From Gammaproteobacteria bacterium (GTDB lineage Bacteria; Pseudomonadota; Gammaproteobacteria; DSM-16500), in contig SCTP01000105.1 of NCBI GenBank assembly GCA_004322325.1, positions 1 to 11,016 of the forward strand: a stretch of DNA of 11,016 nucleotides, given 5' to 3'. Position numbers and translations under genes: made by a program. The notes under the pieces were generated by a model. It was not told the origin of the DNA and did no database searches. It was given only the letters and a program-made list of their open reading frames with translations. Positions within the stretch are counted from its first letter, which is position 1. Every line of letters begins with the position of its first letter. This document shows positions 1 through 7,092 of this stretch, one piece after another.

Positions 1-268
1 CCTTATTTTTAAGATCCATTTCAATCCGCGCAATGATGGCTTTTAAGCGCGGTACGCCGCAATAGCAAATCGCTCCATGCAATCGATGTACATGACGTAG
101 CAGCTCAGAATAATTACTGTTTTGATGCAATTGATTTAGCTTGGAAAGATCGTCGGGCAGCATTTTTACAAACATGCCAAAAATTTCTTCTGCTAAATCT
201 TGTTTGTTTCCTGCCAATCTCAGGGCTAATTCCCAGTCAATGGTAGGAAGATGATTAATATTTTCCAT
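1..268 (-). CDS. Free-standing Hpt (histidine phosphotransfer) domain protein, 3' end beyond the window
   Basis: Translation begins MENINHLPTIDWELALRLAG and shows about 89 residues before the window ends. The motif HRLHG at residues 61-65, followed by a CYCGVPRL stretch, matches the phospho-accepting helix of Hpt domains; H61 is the expected phosphorylated histidine. The C-terminal Hpt of BarA/LetS-type hybrid sensor kinases has a very similar segment. The ATG at 268 has a strong ribosome binding site AAGGAG (276-281, 7-nt spacing) overlapping the rlmD stop codon, and an in-frame stop lies just upstream. It is therefore a separate protein and not the tail of a larger kinase reading in from this side. 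It is probably cotranscribed with rlmD (11-bp gap). In E. coli barA also neighbours rlmD, which fits a phosphorelay role. Its partners are unknown, and more domains could follow beyond the left edge. Confidence 0.8.
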   Translation of the reverse strand, partial: MENINHLPTIDWELALRLAGNKQDLAEEIFGMFVKMLPDDLSKLNQLHQNSNYSELLRHVHRLHGAICYCGVPRLKAIIARIEMDLKNK

Positions 269-279
269 GATCGCTCTCC

Positions 280-1614
280 TTAAACCTTATCAAATACTGC
301 CATGGCTTCAATATGCGAGGTATGGGGAAACATATTCATCACCCCTACATGCATCAGCCGATAGCCATATTGGTGCACTAATTCTCCTGCATCGCGTGCT
401 AATGTGGCAGGGTTGCAGGAGACATATACAATTCTTCTTGCCGACATATTTTTTAGATAAGGTAATATTTCTTTTGCGCCTGCACGTGGTGGGTCGAGTA
501 ATACCTTATCGTATGACGTCAGCCACGAAAATGTCGCAGGCAACTCCTGTAAATTAGCTGCATAAAAATCAGCATTCTCAATGCGATTGTGCTGCGCATT
601 ATCAGCTGCTCTTTTCACCATGTCAACACTGCCTTCTATACCCGTTACCTGACGCGCGTAACGTGCGATCGGTAGGCTGAAGTTACCAATGCCGCAAAAA
701 AGGTCTAATACCCTATCTTCTGGTTGTAAATCTAGCAGATCAACCGCTTGTTTCACCATTAACCGATTTATTTCCAAATTAATTTGGGTGAAATCGAGGG
801 GATGAAATAAGAATTCTAATTGAAAATCGGGCAAGGTGTAAGATAAACGTTGATTCGTCTCCGCCGGCCACAAGGGATGAACAGGGACGGGCGGATTGGG
901 TTGCAAGTAAATATGAAAGTCATAGGCTTTCCCAAAGGCAATCAACTTGGCGTGATCTTGATCAGACAGCGGTTGCAGATGCCGAAAAACGAGCGCAGCT
1001 TGTGTATCACCGATCGCTACTTCGATTTGAGGTATGTGGCGATGTTGCTCTAACGACAAAATCAATTCGCTCAATTCAGCAAAACGTTCGCCTACTGTTG
1101 GATGTAACACGGCGCAGCGTTCTAAATCAGCTAAATAGTGACTGGATTTTTCGCGAAAACCGACCAGTAATTTATTTTTCTTAATGACAAATTTCACCCC
1201 TAAACGTGCTTTACGTCGATACCCCACCGTTTGGGCATGCAGAGGAGGAAGCACGGAGACGGGAGCGACATGACCGAAATGCTTAAGCTGGTCTAACAAA
1301 GTTTGCTGTTTAAGTGCAAGTTGGGTGGAGATAGCCATGTGCTGCAGACTACAGCCGCCGCATACGCCAAAATGAGCGCAAGGTGGCACGACGCGTTCTG
1401 GCGAGGGGTTTAAGACGGTTAATAAATTAGCTTCATTATAGTGACTGCGTTTTTGCGTGATTTTATACGTCACTTTTTCATTCGGCAGAGCGCCATCGAT
1501 AAAAGTAGTTTTGTGGTGCAGGGTAGCAATGCCACGCCCATCGTGACTCAAAGCATGAATGTCTGCTACCAAAGCGCTTTCTTCACGTTTGTCAAGTTTT
1601 ACATTTTGATTCAT
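280..1614 (-). CDS. rlmD: 23S rRNA (uracil-C5)-methyltransferase RlmD
   Basis: 444 residues, the usual RlmD/RumA length. The family methylates U1939 of 23S rRNA using S-adenosylmethionine. Residues 10-70 form the N-terminal TRAM RNA-binding domain. Cysteines C79, C85, C88 and C167 match the four ligands of the 4Fe-4S cluster. The SAM-binding motif LDLFCGIGNF is at 303-312, the LLDPPRAGA loop at 372-380, the catalytic cysteine is C400 in YVSCNPATLARD, and the general base is E436 in HTSHIEAMAVF. All key residues are present, so the enzyme should be active. The start at 1614 has only a weak Shine-Dalgarno sequence but gives the expected N-terminus. The Hpt gene follows directly. RlmC and TrmA are relatives, but the cysteine cluster and TRAM domain favour RlmD. 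Confidence 0.95.
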   Translation of the reverse strand: MNQNVKLDKREESALVADIHALSHDGRGIATLHHKTTFIDGALPNEKVTYKITQKRSHYNEANLLTVLNPSPERVVPPCAHFGVCGGCSLQHMAISTQLALKQQTLLDQLKHFGHVAPVSVLPPLHAQTVGYRRKARLGVKFVIKKNKLLVGFREKSSHYLADLERCAVLHPTVGERFAELSELILSLEQHRHIPQIEVAIGDTQAALVFRHLQPLSDQDHAKLIAFGKAYDFHIYLQPNPPVPVHPLWPAETNQRLSYTLPDFQLEFLFHPLDFTQINLEINRLMVKQAVDLLDLQPEDRVLDLFCGIGNFSLPIARYARQVTGIEGSVDMVKRAADNAQHNRIENADFYAANLQELPATFSWLTSYDKVLLDPPRAGAKEILPYLKNMSARRIVYVSCNPATLARDAGELVHQYGYRLMHVGVMNMFPHTSHIEAMAVFDKV

Positions 1615-1657
1615 AAGGATGACAATAGAGTTATAAGAAGAACATTAGTATTTTAAA

Positions 1658-1686
1658 ACTATATATTGATTGATAATAAATTACAA
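1658..1686 (-). promoter_or_regulatory. Probable promoter of rlmD-hpt
   Basis: On the minus strand TTGTAA (1686-1681) and TATAGT (1663-1658) are separated by exactly 17 bp. They match the sigma-70 consensus at 4/6 and 5/6 positions. Transcription would start near 1651, giving a leader of about 37 nt before the rlmD ATG. Based on consensus match only. Confidence 0.5.
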
Positions 1687-1720
1687 ACAAGGAATGTGCT
1701 TTAAGTTGGCAAAAATGTTG

Positions 1721-1726
1721 TATAAT
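1721..1726 (+). promoter_or_regulatory. Consensus -10 element, possible rocD promoter
   Basis: TATAAT is a perfect -10 hexamer, but the sequence 16-18 bp upstream has no recognisable -35 (TTGGCA lies too close, 9 bp away). It is the best plus-strand promoter candidate in front of rocD; nothing comparable lies nearer to the gene. Weak support. Confidence 0.3.
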
Positions 1727-1981
1727 TAATAAAAATAGAATAAAAAATGTACTTTTTGAACCGTAAAGCGTGCTTTTGCGAGAATAGCTCCAAAGCCTAT
1801 AAATGATGAACTTAAAGAAACGCGATTGCAGAGTGGTGTGCATGTCCTGAGATAAAGAGAGGAAAGCCTAAAGCCCTGCAGAGGTTTCTAAGCATAGGAG
1901 AGGGGGTTTTGAGACATTTTTGCGAGAGCACTCTTTAGGGTTTTCTTTAAACATGGCAATCTCGTTAGTTTAAGGTGATAT

Positions 1982-1991
1982 AACAGGATGT
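1982..1991 (+). promoter_or_regulatory. rocD ribosome binding site overlapping a CsrA-like motif
   Basis: AACAGGATGT contains the rocD Shine-Dalgarno AGGA (1985-1988), 8 nt before the ATG. It closely resembles the core of the CsrA/RsmA binding consensus (ACARGGAUGU), lacking one purine. CsrA bound here would block ribosome entry. Two more GGA triplets lie upstream in the leader. Regulation by CsrA is inference from the motif. Confidence 0.35.
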
Positions 1992-1996
1992 GAATA

Positions 1997-3193
1997 ATGA
2001 CCAATTCGAGCATGGAACGTGAACGTCTCTATAGTGCCCATAATTATGAACCCATACCAGTGATATTAACACGCGGCGAAGGTGTGTATGTGTGGGATGA
2101 AAATGGCAAGCGTTACCTGGATATGATGAGTGCGTATTCCGCGGTAAGCCATGGGCATTGTCACCCCAAAATCGTTCAAGCATTGCAAGATCAAGCTCGT
2201 CAATTAAACGTGGTCTCCCGTGCTTTTTATACCGACAAACTCGGCTTGTTTTTGGAGCGGGCGTGTGAACTTGCGCAGTTTGACCAAGCATTGCCGATGA
2301 ATACAGGCGCAGAGGCAGTAGAAACCGCGATTAAAGCAGCCCGTAAATGGGCTTATACCTTCAAAGAAGTGCCGAAAGATCAAGCGGAAATTATTGTTTG
2401 TGCAGGAAATTTCCATGGTCGCACGACGACGATTGTGGGTATGTCGACGGAGCCTCAATATCGAGCTGGTTTTGGGCCTTTTTCTCCTGGGTTTAAGATT
2501 ATCCCTTATGGCGATGCAGCCGCTCTCGAACGCGCTATCACGCCCCACACGGCGGCTTTTCTGGTAGAACCTATTCAGGGGGAAGGGGGGATTGTGGTGC
2601 CGCCCCCAGGTTACCTTAAAGCGTGCGCTGCCCTCTGTCAGCAGCATCATGTCTTGATGATTTGCGATGAAGTCCAGACAGGGCTGGGCAGGACGGGGAA
2701 ATTATTTGCCTATCAGCATGAAGAGATGAAGCCTGATGCCCTCATTTTGGGTAAAGCGTTAGGAGGTGGCATTCTCCCAGTTTCCCTGTTTTTAACCCGT
2801 AAGGAAGTGATGGCGGTCTTTACACCCGGTGATCATGGCAGCACGTTTGGCGGCAACCCTCTGGCCGCGGCCGTCGGGTATGCGGCGCTCAATGTATTAA
2901 TGGAAGAAAATCTCACCGAACGTGCCGCTAAACTAGGCACTTATTTCCATGATCGGCTTAAAAGCCTCTCTTCTCCCTTGATTAAAGAAGTCAGAGGAAA
3001 GGGGCTGCTGATTGGGGTGGAAGTGGATAAAAGCTATCCTGCAAGGGAGATTTGTCTTAAACTCTTGCAGCACGGTATCTTGACCAAAGATACCCATGGG
3101 ACGGTGATACGTTTTGCTCCGCCGCTTGTCGTCACCGAAGAGCATATTGATAAGGCGGTAGAAGCATTGAAACAAGTACTGATGGATAAATAA
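1997..3193 (+). CDS. rocD: Ornithine aminotransferase (ornithine--oxo-acid transaminase)
   Basis: 398 residues, the normal size for this class-III PLP aminotransferase. The family converts L-ornithine and 2-oxoglutarate into glutamate-5-semialdehyde and glutamate, linking arginine/ornithine breakdown to proline and glutamate. The ornithine-specific N-terminal pattern NYEPIPV is at residues 16-22. The GAEAVETAIKAARKW segment is at 104-118, the PLP-ring aspartate is D224 in CDEVQTGLGRTG, the Schiff-base lysine is K253 in LGKALGGG, and GSTFGGNPLA is at 281-290. All catalytic features are present. The ATG at 1997 is supported by AGGA 8 nt upstream. Acetylornithine or GABA aminotransferases are the alternatives, but the N-terminus and overall pattern fit OAT best. 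The transporter gene begins 11 bp after the stop, so the two are probably one operon. Confidence 0.9.
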   Translation: MTNSSMERERLYSAHNYEPIPVILTRGEGVYVWDENGKRYLDMMSAYSAVSHGHCHPKIVQALQDQARQLNVVSRAFYTDKLGLFLERACELAQFDQALPMNTGAEAVETAIKAARKWAYTFKEVPKDQAEIIVCAGNFHGRTTTIVGMSTEPQYRAGFGPFSPGFKIIPYGDAAALERAITPHTAAFLVEPIQGEGGIVVPPPGYLKACAALCQQHHVLMICDEVQTGLGRTGKLFAYQHEEMKPDALILGKALGGGILPVSLFLTRKEVMAVFTPGDHGSTFGGNPLAAAVGYAALNVLMEENLTERAAKLGTYFHDRLKSLSSPLIKEVRGKGLLIGVEVDKSYPAREICLKLLQHGILTKDTHGTVIRFAPPLVVTEEHIDKAVEALKQVLMDK

Positions 3194-3204
3194 AAGGATC
3201 ACTT

Positions 3205-4557
3205 ATGATCAACCATATTAAAAGTAACGCGTTTATGTTTTGGATTTCTTGCTTGGTGAGCATTGGCGGCGTTTTGTATGGCTATGATATTGGCGTTATT
3301 TCCGGTGCCTTGCTGTTTATCAAAGATACGATTCCCATGACGGATACACAAATCGGTGTCATCGTGGGGGCGGTATTAGGCGGTGGGTTAGTGGGTACGC
3401 TACTGGCTGGTCCGATTGGTGATGGCTTAGGCAGGCGTCCGCTGATTATCTTATCGAGCATCGTATTTATTGCGGGGGTGACCTTGATTTTGTTCGCCCA
3501 TTCTTTTATCGCCATGTTATTGGCGCGTCTATTGCTCGGCATTGGCGTGGGAGTGGTAGCGGTGGCGGTGCCTTTATATGTATCAGAAATTGTTTCGGCG
3601 AAAGATCGCGGTAAATATGTCACCTTTTTTCAGTTGTTACTCACGTTCGGCATTGTGATGGCTTATTTCGTGGATCTCATCTTTACTCCCTCTGGCAATT
3701 GGCGCGCGATGTTTGCGGTGGTCTTGGCACCCGCTTTTATTTTGCTAATCGGGATGCTATTTCTACCGGAAACACCGCGTTGGTTAATTGCGAACAATCA
3801 AACTCAACGTGCGTATCAGATTTTGCGACGTATTCGTTCTGCCGCTGAGATAGAAAGTGAAGTGCAAGCGATTCAAGCGAGTCTGCATGAAACGCAAGGA
3901 ACATGGCGCGAATTATTTTCTCCCGCTTGTTGGATGACGACGTTTATCGCTGTCGCCATTGCTATTTTTAATCAACTCACGGGTATTAATTCTTTTCTCC
4001 AGTATGCGCCATTAATTTTAAAGAATGCTGGATTAGGTTCAGATGTGGTGACGATGATCGGTTCAGCTGGCATTGGAATATTAAATTTTCTTTGTACGAT
4101 TGTGGCCATTCTCTTCATTGATACATTAGGTAGACGGCCTTTATTATTAATTGGTGTGACGGGGGTGATTATCGCGGAGTGCTATTTAGGTGCTATTCCC
4201 ACTTTTGGCGTCGATGCAGTAACGAGTGGTATTCTTTCGATGATTGGTTTATTTGCTTTTATTATTTTTTTTGCGATTGGACCTGGCGTGGTGGTATGGT
4301 TGGCTATTTCTGAATCTTTCCCCACGCGCATACGCGGCAAAGGGATTGCGCTTTGTTTGTTTTTTAATTCCCTTGCTTCCACGCTGCTAGCGACCTTTTT
4401 CTTACCTTTATCGCACACGTTAGGGATGAGCCAAACGTATTGGTTATTTGCCTTTTTCACGCTAGGCTATTTTTTAGTCGCGTTTTTTCTGTTGCCAGAA
4501 ACGAAAACTAAAACGCTGGAAGAAATTCAGTTGAGATTCAAAAGTAAGCCTTTATAA
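3205..4557 (+). CDS. Sugar-porter family MFS transporter (XylE/GalP type)
   Basis: 450 residues with about 12 hydrophobic segments and a central cytoplasmic loop (about 195-240), as in proton-linked sugar symporters of the inner membrane. The family motifs appear in order: GYDIGVISGA (26-35), GDGLGRRP (72-79), PLYVSEI (123-129), PETPRWL (188-194), NQLTGIN (256-262), DTLGRRPLL (306-314) and PETKTKTLEE (431-440). The paired glutamines that contact sugar in XylE-like proteins appear here as N256-Q257. The substrate cannot be read from sequence; a hexose, pentose or polyol is likely. The start at 3205 has AAAGGA overlapping the rocD stop, indicating translational linkage with rocD. The 3' end overlaps the convergent membrane-protein gene by 31 bp. 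Confidence 0.88.
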   Translation: MINHIKSNAFMFWISCLVSIGGVLYGYDIGVISGALLFIKDTIPMTDTQIGVIVGAVLGGGLVGTLLAGPIGDGLGRRPLIILSSIVFIAGVTLILFAHSFIAMLLARLLLGIGVGVVAVAVPLYVSEIVSAKDRGKYVTFFQLLLTFGIVMAYFVDLIFTPSGNWRAMFAVVLAPAFILLIGMLFLPETPRWLIANNQTQRAYQILRRIRSAAEIESEVQAIQASLHETQGTWRELFSPACWMTTFIAVAIAIFNQLTGINSFLQYAPLILKNAGLGSDVVTMIGSAGIGILNFLCTIVAILFIDTLGRRPLLLIGVTGVIIAECYLGAIPTFGVDAVTSGILSMIGLFAFIIFFAIGPGVVVWLAISESFPTRIRGKGIALCLFFNSLASTLLATFFLPLSHTLGMSQTYWLFAFFTLGYFLVAFFLLPETKTKTLEEIQLRFKSKPL

Positions 4558-5240
4558 ATGGTGCCATAGAGAACAAAGATAAACGGTAGCGTCCATATCA
4601 ACCCAATTCCAAAGGGGATGGCGCTGATGGTGAAGATGATAAATTGAGCGATTAGGAGGAAGAGTAAGCTCCAGAAATTACCACGCGTAATTTGGAAAGA
4701 AGATTTTACTGCTTCCCAAGGATTTGCTGCTTTGTCTAGTACAAAAGCCATTCCCATCATCATGCGAATAGAGAGATAAAGAAAACCAGCACCGCCTACG
4801 ACATAGAATGCCGCGACCAGGATGGACATGCCAGGTATATCGGGATAAGCGTGGCTGAGAAGAGCAGCGAGAAAAATCAGGATGGCAGGTAGTATTAAGA
4901 TTAGCATTTGCAAGATGTAATAAGTAATAATGCGGCTTGCCAGATTCATATCAAAGGTACGAAACATGAGGCGGTAGCTAATGGGTGAACCAGCGGCGCG
5001 TTGAATGCCCATATATAAGAGACCGATTTGTAAAAGAAAGATGATTAATTGGCCGATAATGACGATAGCAAAGCCGAGCGGCGGTAGAAGGCTTTTAGCA
5101 ATGCCTTGCAAGATGCCGATGCCGACGGCGATCAAGAATAAGAGAGCTAAGGCCGCCCAAAACGACTTTTTTGATCCTTTGGTTGTATCCCACGCTTTAC
5201 CAAGTGTTTCGCCAACGGGTAAAACATAAAGAGTGTTCAT
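4527..5240 (-). CDS. Uncharacterised six-helix integral membrane protein
   Basis: 237 residues. After a short cytoplasmic-type head (MNTLYVLPVGETLGKAW) come about six hydrophobic segments, near 28-48, 53-78, 101-128, 138-168, 189-208 and 210-230. A conserved-looking amphipathic loop NPWEAVKSSFQITRGNFW (173-190) before helix 5 is typical of small YciC/DUF975-like bacterial membrane proteins; the assignment is by resemblance only. There is no signal peptide and no catalytic motif. The ATG at 5240 is preceded by AAGGGG (5251-5256, 10-nt spacing). It sits 19 bp downstream of the HTH regulator gene on the same strand, probably in one transcript. Its stop codon lies inside the 3' end of the convergent MFS gene. 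The function is unknown. Confidence 0.8.
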   Translation of the reverse strand: MNTLYVLPVGETLGKAWDTTKGSKKSFWAALALLFLIAVGIGILQGIAKSLLPPLGFAIVIIGQLIIFLLQIGLLYMGIQRAAGSPISYRLMFRTFDMNLASRIITYYILQMLILILPAILIFLAALLSHAYPDIPGMSILVAAFYVVGGAGFLYLSIRMMMGMAFVLDKAANPWEAVKSSFQITRGNFWSLLFLLIAQFIIFTISAIPFGIGLIWTLPFIFVLYGTIYKGLLLNLN

Positions 5241-5259
5241 GATTCACTGTCCCCTTATT

Positions 5260-5490
5260 TTATTTCTCGCCACTTAGCCATTTAGGATCGACTTCAAATT
5301 CTTCAGCGATTTTCTGCAATAGATCTGGATCGGGTAGTTGCTGACCTTCTAAGAGACTCCACGCCTGCTGTTTAGAGATATCGATCATTTTGCTAAGGAT
5401 AGCAGCGCGCTCGCGGATTTGTATAGGGGCGCCTGAATCATCGAGACAACTGTTGAGTCGTTGAGCAAAGTGTTTTGCACTCGGTGCCAC
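5260..5490 (-). CDS. Small XRE/Cro-type helix-turn-helix regulator, GTG start
   Basis: 76 residues when started at GTG 5490. That codon has an excellent ribosome binding site AAAGGAG (5497-5503, 6-nt spacing); an upstream TTG at 5556 would add 22 residues but has no such site and would include the promoter. The segment FAQRLNSCLDDSGAPIQIRE (8-27) is followed by ILSKMIDISKQQAWSLLEGQ (31-50), the helix-turn-helix, and then PDPDLLQKIAEEFEVDPKWL (53-72). This is the standard one-domain layout of Cro/CI-like DNA-binding proteins. No second effector domain is present. It lies directly upstream of the membrane-protein gene and is probably cotranscribed with it. Its target genes are unknown; control of its own operon is a reasonable guess. 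Confidence 0.8.
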   Translation of the reverse strand: MAPSAKHFAQRLNSCLDDSGAPIQIRERAAILSKMIDISKQQAWSLLEGQQLPDPDLLQKIAEEFEVDPKWLSGEK

Positions 5491-5527
5491 AATTTTCTCC
5501 TTTGAATCGATAGCCGATTCAGTTTTG

Positions 5528-5556
5528 AGTATACGTAGGGAGTACGGGGGGAGCAA
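5528..5556 (-). promoter_or_regulatory. Probable promoter of the HTH-membrane protein pair
   Basis: On the minus strand TTGCTC (5556-5551) and TATACT (5533-5528) are separated by 17 bp, with 3/6 and 5/6 consensus matches. The palindrome GTATAC (5529-5534) overlaps the -10 and could be an operator. Placement just before the GTG start agrees with that start choice. Confidence 0.4.
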
Positions 5557-5590
5557 TCATGACAAACCCGCTAAAATGTGAGTGGTTTTC

Positions 5591-6445
5591 CTACATCGGT
5601 AGGTAGCCGGCCGCTACCATCGTATTGCGAAGTAGCATGGCGACCGTCATAGGGCCGACACCGCCTGGAACGGGGGTGATCCAGGCTGCTCTTTTTTTAG
5701 CCGCTTCGAAATCGACATCCCCTATTAGCGTCCCGTCCGCCGAGCGGTTTTGGCCGACATCGATGACGGTCGCACCTTCCTTAATCCAGTCTCCTTGGAT
5801 AAGCCCTGCTTTACCGACGGCGGAAATAAGAATATCGGCTTGCTGGACGAAGGAGGGCAGGTCAACGGTAAAGCGATGACAAACGGTGACGGTTGAGCCG
5901 GCAATGAGTAATTCCATGGCCATGGGTCGGCCGACGATGTTAGAAGCGCCGACGATGACGGCGTGTTTACCTTTATATTTTTGGTGGATGTGATCTAGCA
6001 AGATCATGATGCCGTAGGGAGTGCAAGGTCGTAGCAGTGGACGGCGTTGGGCGAGGCGGCCGAGGTTATAGGGGTGAAAGCCATCGACATCTTTCTTAGG
6101 GTCGATTAATTCAAATAAACGTTCGGCATGAATGTGTTTAGGCAGAGGAGCTTGCAAGAGGATGCCGTCGACGATGGGATCCTGGTTAAGTTGTTCGATG
6201 AGGGCGATGAGTTCATTTTCTTCCACGTGTTTAGACAGGGGGTGGTAAAAAGATCGGATACCGACTTCTTCGCAGGCTAAGCGTTTATTATGCACATAGA
6301 GGGCGGAGGCGGGATCATCCCCGACTAAGATCACGGCGAGGCCAGGGTGTTTATGGCCTTCTTGTACTTTTGTTTCAATCAAGGTAGCAATTTCCGCTCT
6401 TATTTGAGCAGCGATGGTTTTTCCGTAGATGAGCTGGGCGGTCAT
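5591..6445 (-). CDS. folD: Bifunctional methylenetetrahydrofolate dehydrogenase / methenyltetrahydrofolate cyclohydrolase
   Basis: 284 residues from the ATG at 6445, whose product begins [14 protein letters not shown], the usual FolD N-terminus; a 27-codon upstream extension is unlikely. The enzyme interconverts 5,10-methylene-, methenyl- and 10-formyl-tetrahydrofolate with NADP in the cytosol, feeding purine, thymidylate and formyl-methionine synthesis. Active-site residues Y50, K54, Q98 and D121 fall at the same numbers as in E. coli FolD. The nucleotide-binding segment [10 protein letters not shown] is at 166-175 and the signature [10 protein letters not shown] at 258-267. Length and motifs are complete. 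The gene is monocistronic or leads into the HTH gene 100 bp downstream, which has its own promoter. The ribosome binding site is weak. Confidence 0.95.
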   Translation of the reverse strand: MTAQLIYGKTIAAQIRAEIATLIETKVQEGHKHPGLAVILVGDDPASALYVHNKRLACEEVGIRSFYHPLSKHVEENELIALIEQLNQDPIVDGILLQAPLPKHIHAERLFELIDPKKDVDGFHPYNLGRLAQRRPLLRPCTPYGIMILLDHIHQKYKGKHAVIVGASNIVGRPMAMELLIAGSTVTVCHRFTVDLPSFVQQADILISAVGKAGLIQGDWIKEGATVIDVGQNRSADGTLIGDVDFEAAKKRAAWITPVPGGVGPMTVAMLLRNTMVAAGYLPM

Positions 6446-6458
6446 GAAAATACTCGCT

Positions 6459-6464
6459 ATTATA
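6459..6464 (-). promoter_or_regulatory. Consensus -10 close to the folD start
   Basis: TATAAT on the minus strand lies only 13 bp before the folD ATG. Initiation 6-8 bp downstream would leave a 5' leader of under 10 nt. There is no recognisable -35 at 16-18 bp. This may be the folD promoter, giving a nearly leaderless mRNA, or a chance match. Confidence 0.3.
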
Positions 6465-6542
6465 TAGGGGGTGTAAAAAAGGGTTATTTTGACATACCTG
6501 TTAGCGATAGAGAACAGCGTTACCAAAATTCAACTATTTTTC

Positions 6543-6570
6543 TTGCGTTTAAAACACAGGGCTATACAAT
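6543..6570 (+). promoter_or_regulatory. Candidate tRNA operon promoter P1
   Basis: TTGCGT (6543-6548), a 16-bp spacer and TACAAT (6565-6570), followed by a GC-rich discriminator GCCGCG (6573-6578). Such discriminators are typical of stable-RNA promoters under stringent control. Judged by consensus only. Confidence 0.4.
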
Positions 6571-6587
6571 AAGCCGCGTTAGAATCA

Positions 6588-6616
6588 TTGACGATTTTCG
6601 TGATGCTGAGTATTAT
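6588..6616 (+). promoter_or_regulatory. Candidate tRNA operon promoter P2
   Basis: TTGACG (6588-6593) and TATTAT (6611-6616) with an exact 17-bp spacer, each 5/6 to consensus. Transcription would start near 6623, about 20 nt before tRNA-Pro. This is the better of the two candidate promoters. Confidence 0.6.
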
Positions 6617-6643
6617 CCATGCTCTATTTTTAAATGAACGAAA

Positions 6644-6717
6644 CGGGGTATAGCGCAGTCTGGTAGCGCGCCTGCTTTGGGAGCAGGATGTCGGGGGTTC
6701 AAATCCCTCTACCCCGA
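6644..6717 (+). tRNA. tRNA-Pro(UGG)
   Basis: 74 nt with a 7-bp acceptor stem (CGGGGTA/TACCCCG), a 5-bp anticodon stem (CCTGC/GCAGG) and the loop TTTGGGA, giving anticodon TGG at 6678-6680. The T-arm contains GGTTCAAATCC. Discriminator A6717; the terminal CCA is not encoded. It is the first of four tRNAs in one plus-strand cluster. Confidence 0.96.
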
Positions 6718-6767
6718 AAGAAATAGCGGGTAGTACTGTTGTACCTAGCCATTAAAGGTGAAGGAAT

Positions 6768-6841
6768 GCGCCCGTAGCTCAGTAGGATAGAGCATCGGCC
6801 TTCTAAGCCGAGGGTGGCAGGTTCGAGTCCTGCCGGGCGCG
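6768..6841 (+). tRNA. tRNA-Arg(UCU)
   Basis: 74 nt. Acceptor stem GCGCCCG/CGGGCGC, anticodon stem TCGGC/GCCGA, loop CTTCTAA with anticodon TCT at 6802-6804, T-arm GGTTCGAGTCC. Discriminator G6841; CCA is not encoded. It reads the AGA/AGG arginine codons. Confidence 0.96.
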
Positions 6842-6863
6842 TTGTTAATGATGAATCAAATAT

Positions 6864-6940
6864 GGTGGCCGTAGCTCAGTTGGTAGAGCCCCGGATTGTG
6901 ATTCCGGTTGTCGTGGGTTCGAGCCCCATCGGTCACCCCA
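6864..6940 (+). tRNA. tRNA-His(GUG), CCA encoded
   Basis: 77 nt including the extra G at -1 (6864), which faces discriminator C6937, the histidine identity pair. Anticodon GTG is at 6898-6900 in loop TTGTGAT, flanked by the stem CCGGA/TCCGG. The acceptor stem has one G-U pair (6868/6933). Unlike the other three tRNAs here, the 3' CCA (6938-6940) is encoded. Confidence 0.96.
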
Positions 6941-6953
6941 TCTTATGATAGAT

Positions 6954-6956
<3 letters not shown>
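6937..6956 (+). repeat. 7-bp hairpin joining tRNA-His and tRNA-Lys
   Basis: CCCATCT (6937-6943) and AGATGGG (6950-6956) are perfect reverse complements with a 6-nt loop. The arms include the encoded CCA of tRNA-His and the first three bases of tRNA-Lys, so in the precursor the hairpin would compete with the tRNA-Lys acceptor stem and cover the tRNA-His 3' end. It may affect processing order. Confidence 0.5.
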
Positions 6957-7026
<70 letters not shown>

Positions 7027-7062
7027 ACTAAAAAGAGATTTAAAATCAAGTAGTTACAATAC

Positions 7063-7086
7063 GGGTCTTTCCCATTTAAGGGGGCA
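7063..7086 (+). repeat. Left inverted repeat of the ISL3 element
   Basis: 24 bp, pairing with 8124-8147 at 19 of 24 positions. It lies 6 bp beyond the transposase stop codon. Confidence 0.85.
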
Positions 7087-7092
7087 CACCAT

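Larger units (their letters stand above)
1615..1996. other. Gene-free intergenic region between divergent rlmD and rocD
   Basis: This 382-bp stretch holds the rlmD promoter and, on the plus strand, a TATAAT at 1721-1726 with no good -35 box. If that -10 is used, rocD has a leader of about 265 nt. The first 130 bp are very AT-rich; the rest is more mixed. No known riboswitch, tRNA-like or 6S RNA pattern was recognised, and there is no clear intrinsic terminator or convincing small gene. GGA triplets at 1861, 1897 and 1986 are the only repeated motif of note. A small RNA cannot be excluded. Confidence 0.5.

Noticed and set aside
1733..1996. Possible riboswitch or 6S-like RNA before rocD
   Set aside because: No conserved core of any known class was recognised and no strong long stem found; kept only as an unassigned leader.
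2204..2650. 148-codon minus-strand frame inside rocD
   Set aside because: A shadow of a well-supported aminotransferase gene, with no family resemblance.
5491..5556. Longer HTH protein starting at TTG 5556
   Set aside because: GTG 5490 has a near-perfect ribosome binding site, and the extra segment contains the likely promoter.
6446..6526. 27-residue N-terminal extension of FolD
   Set aside because: The family N-terminus MTAQLIYGK starts at 6445, and the extension lies across the promoter.
6347..6637. Plus-strand 96-codon frame spanning the folD start and tRNA leader
   Set aside because: Overlaps folD antisense and the tRNA promoters; no ribosome binding site or recognisable protein features.
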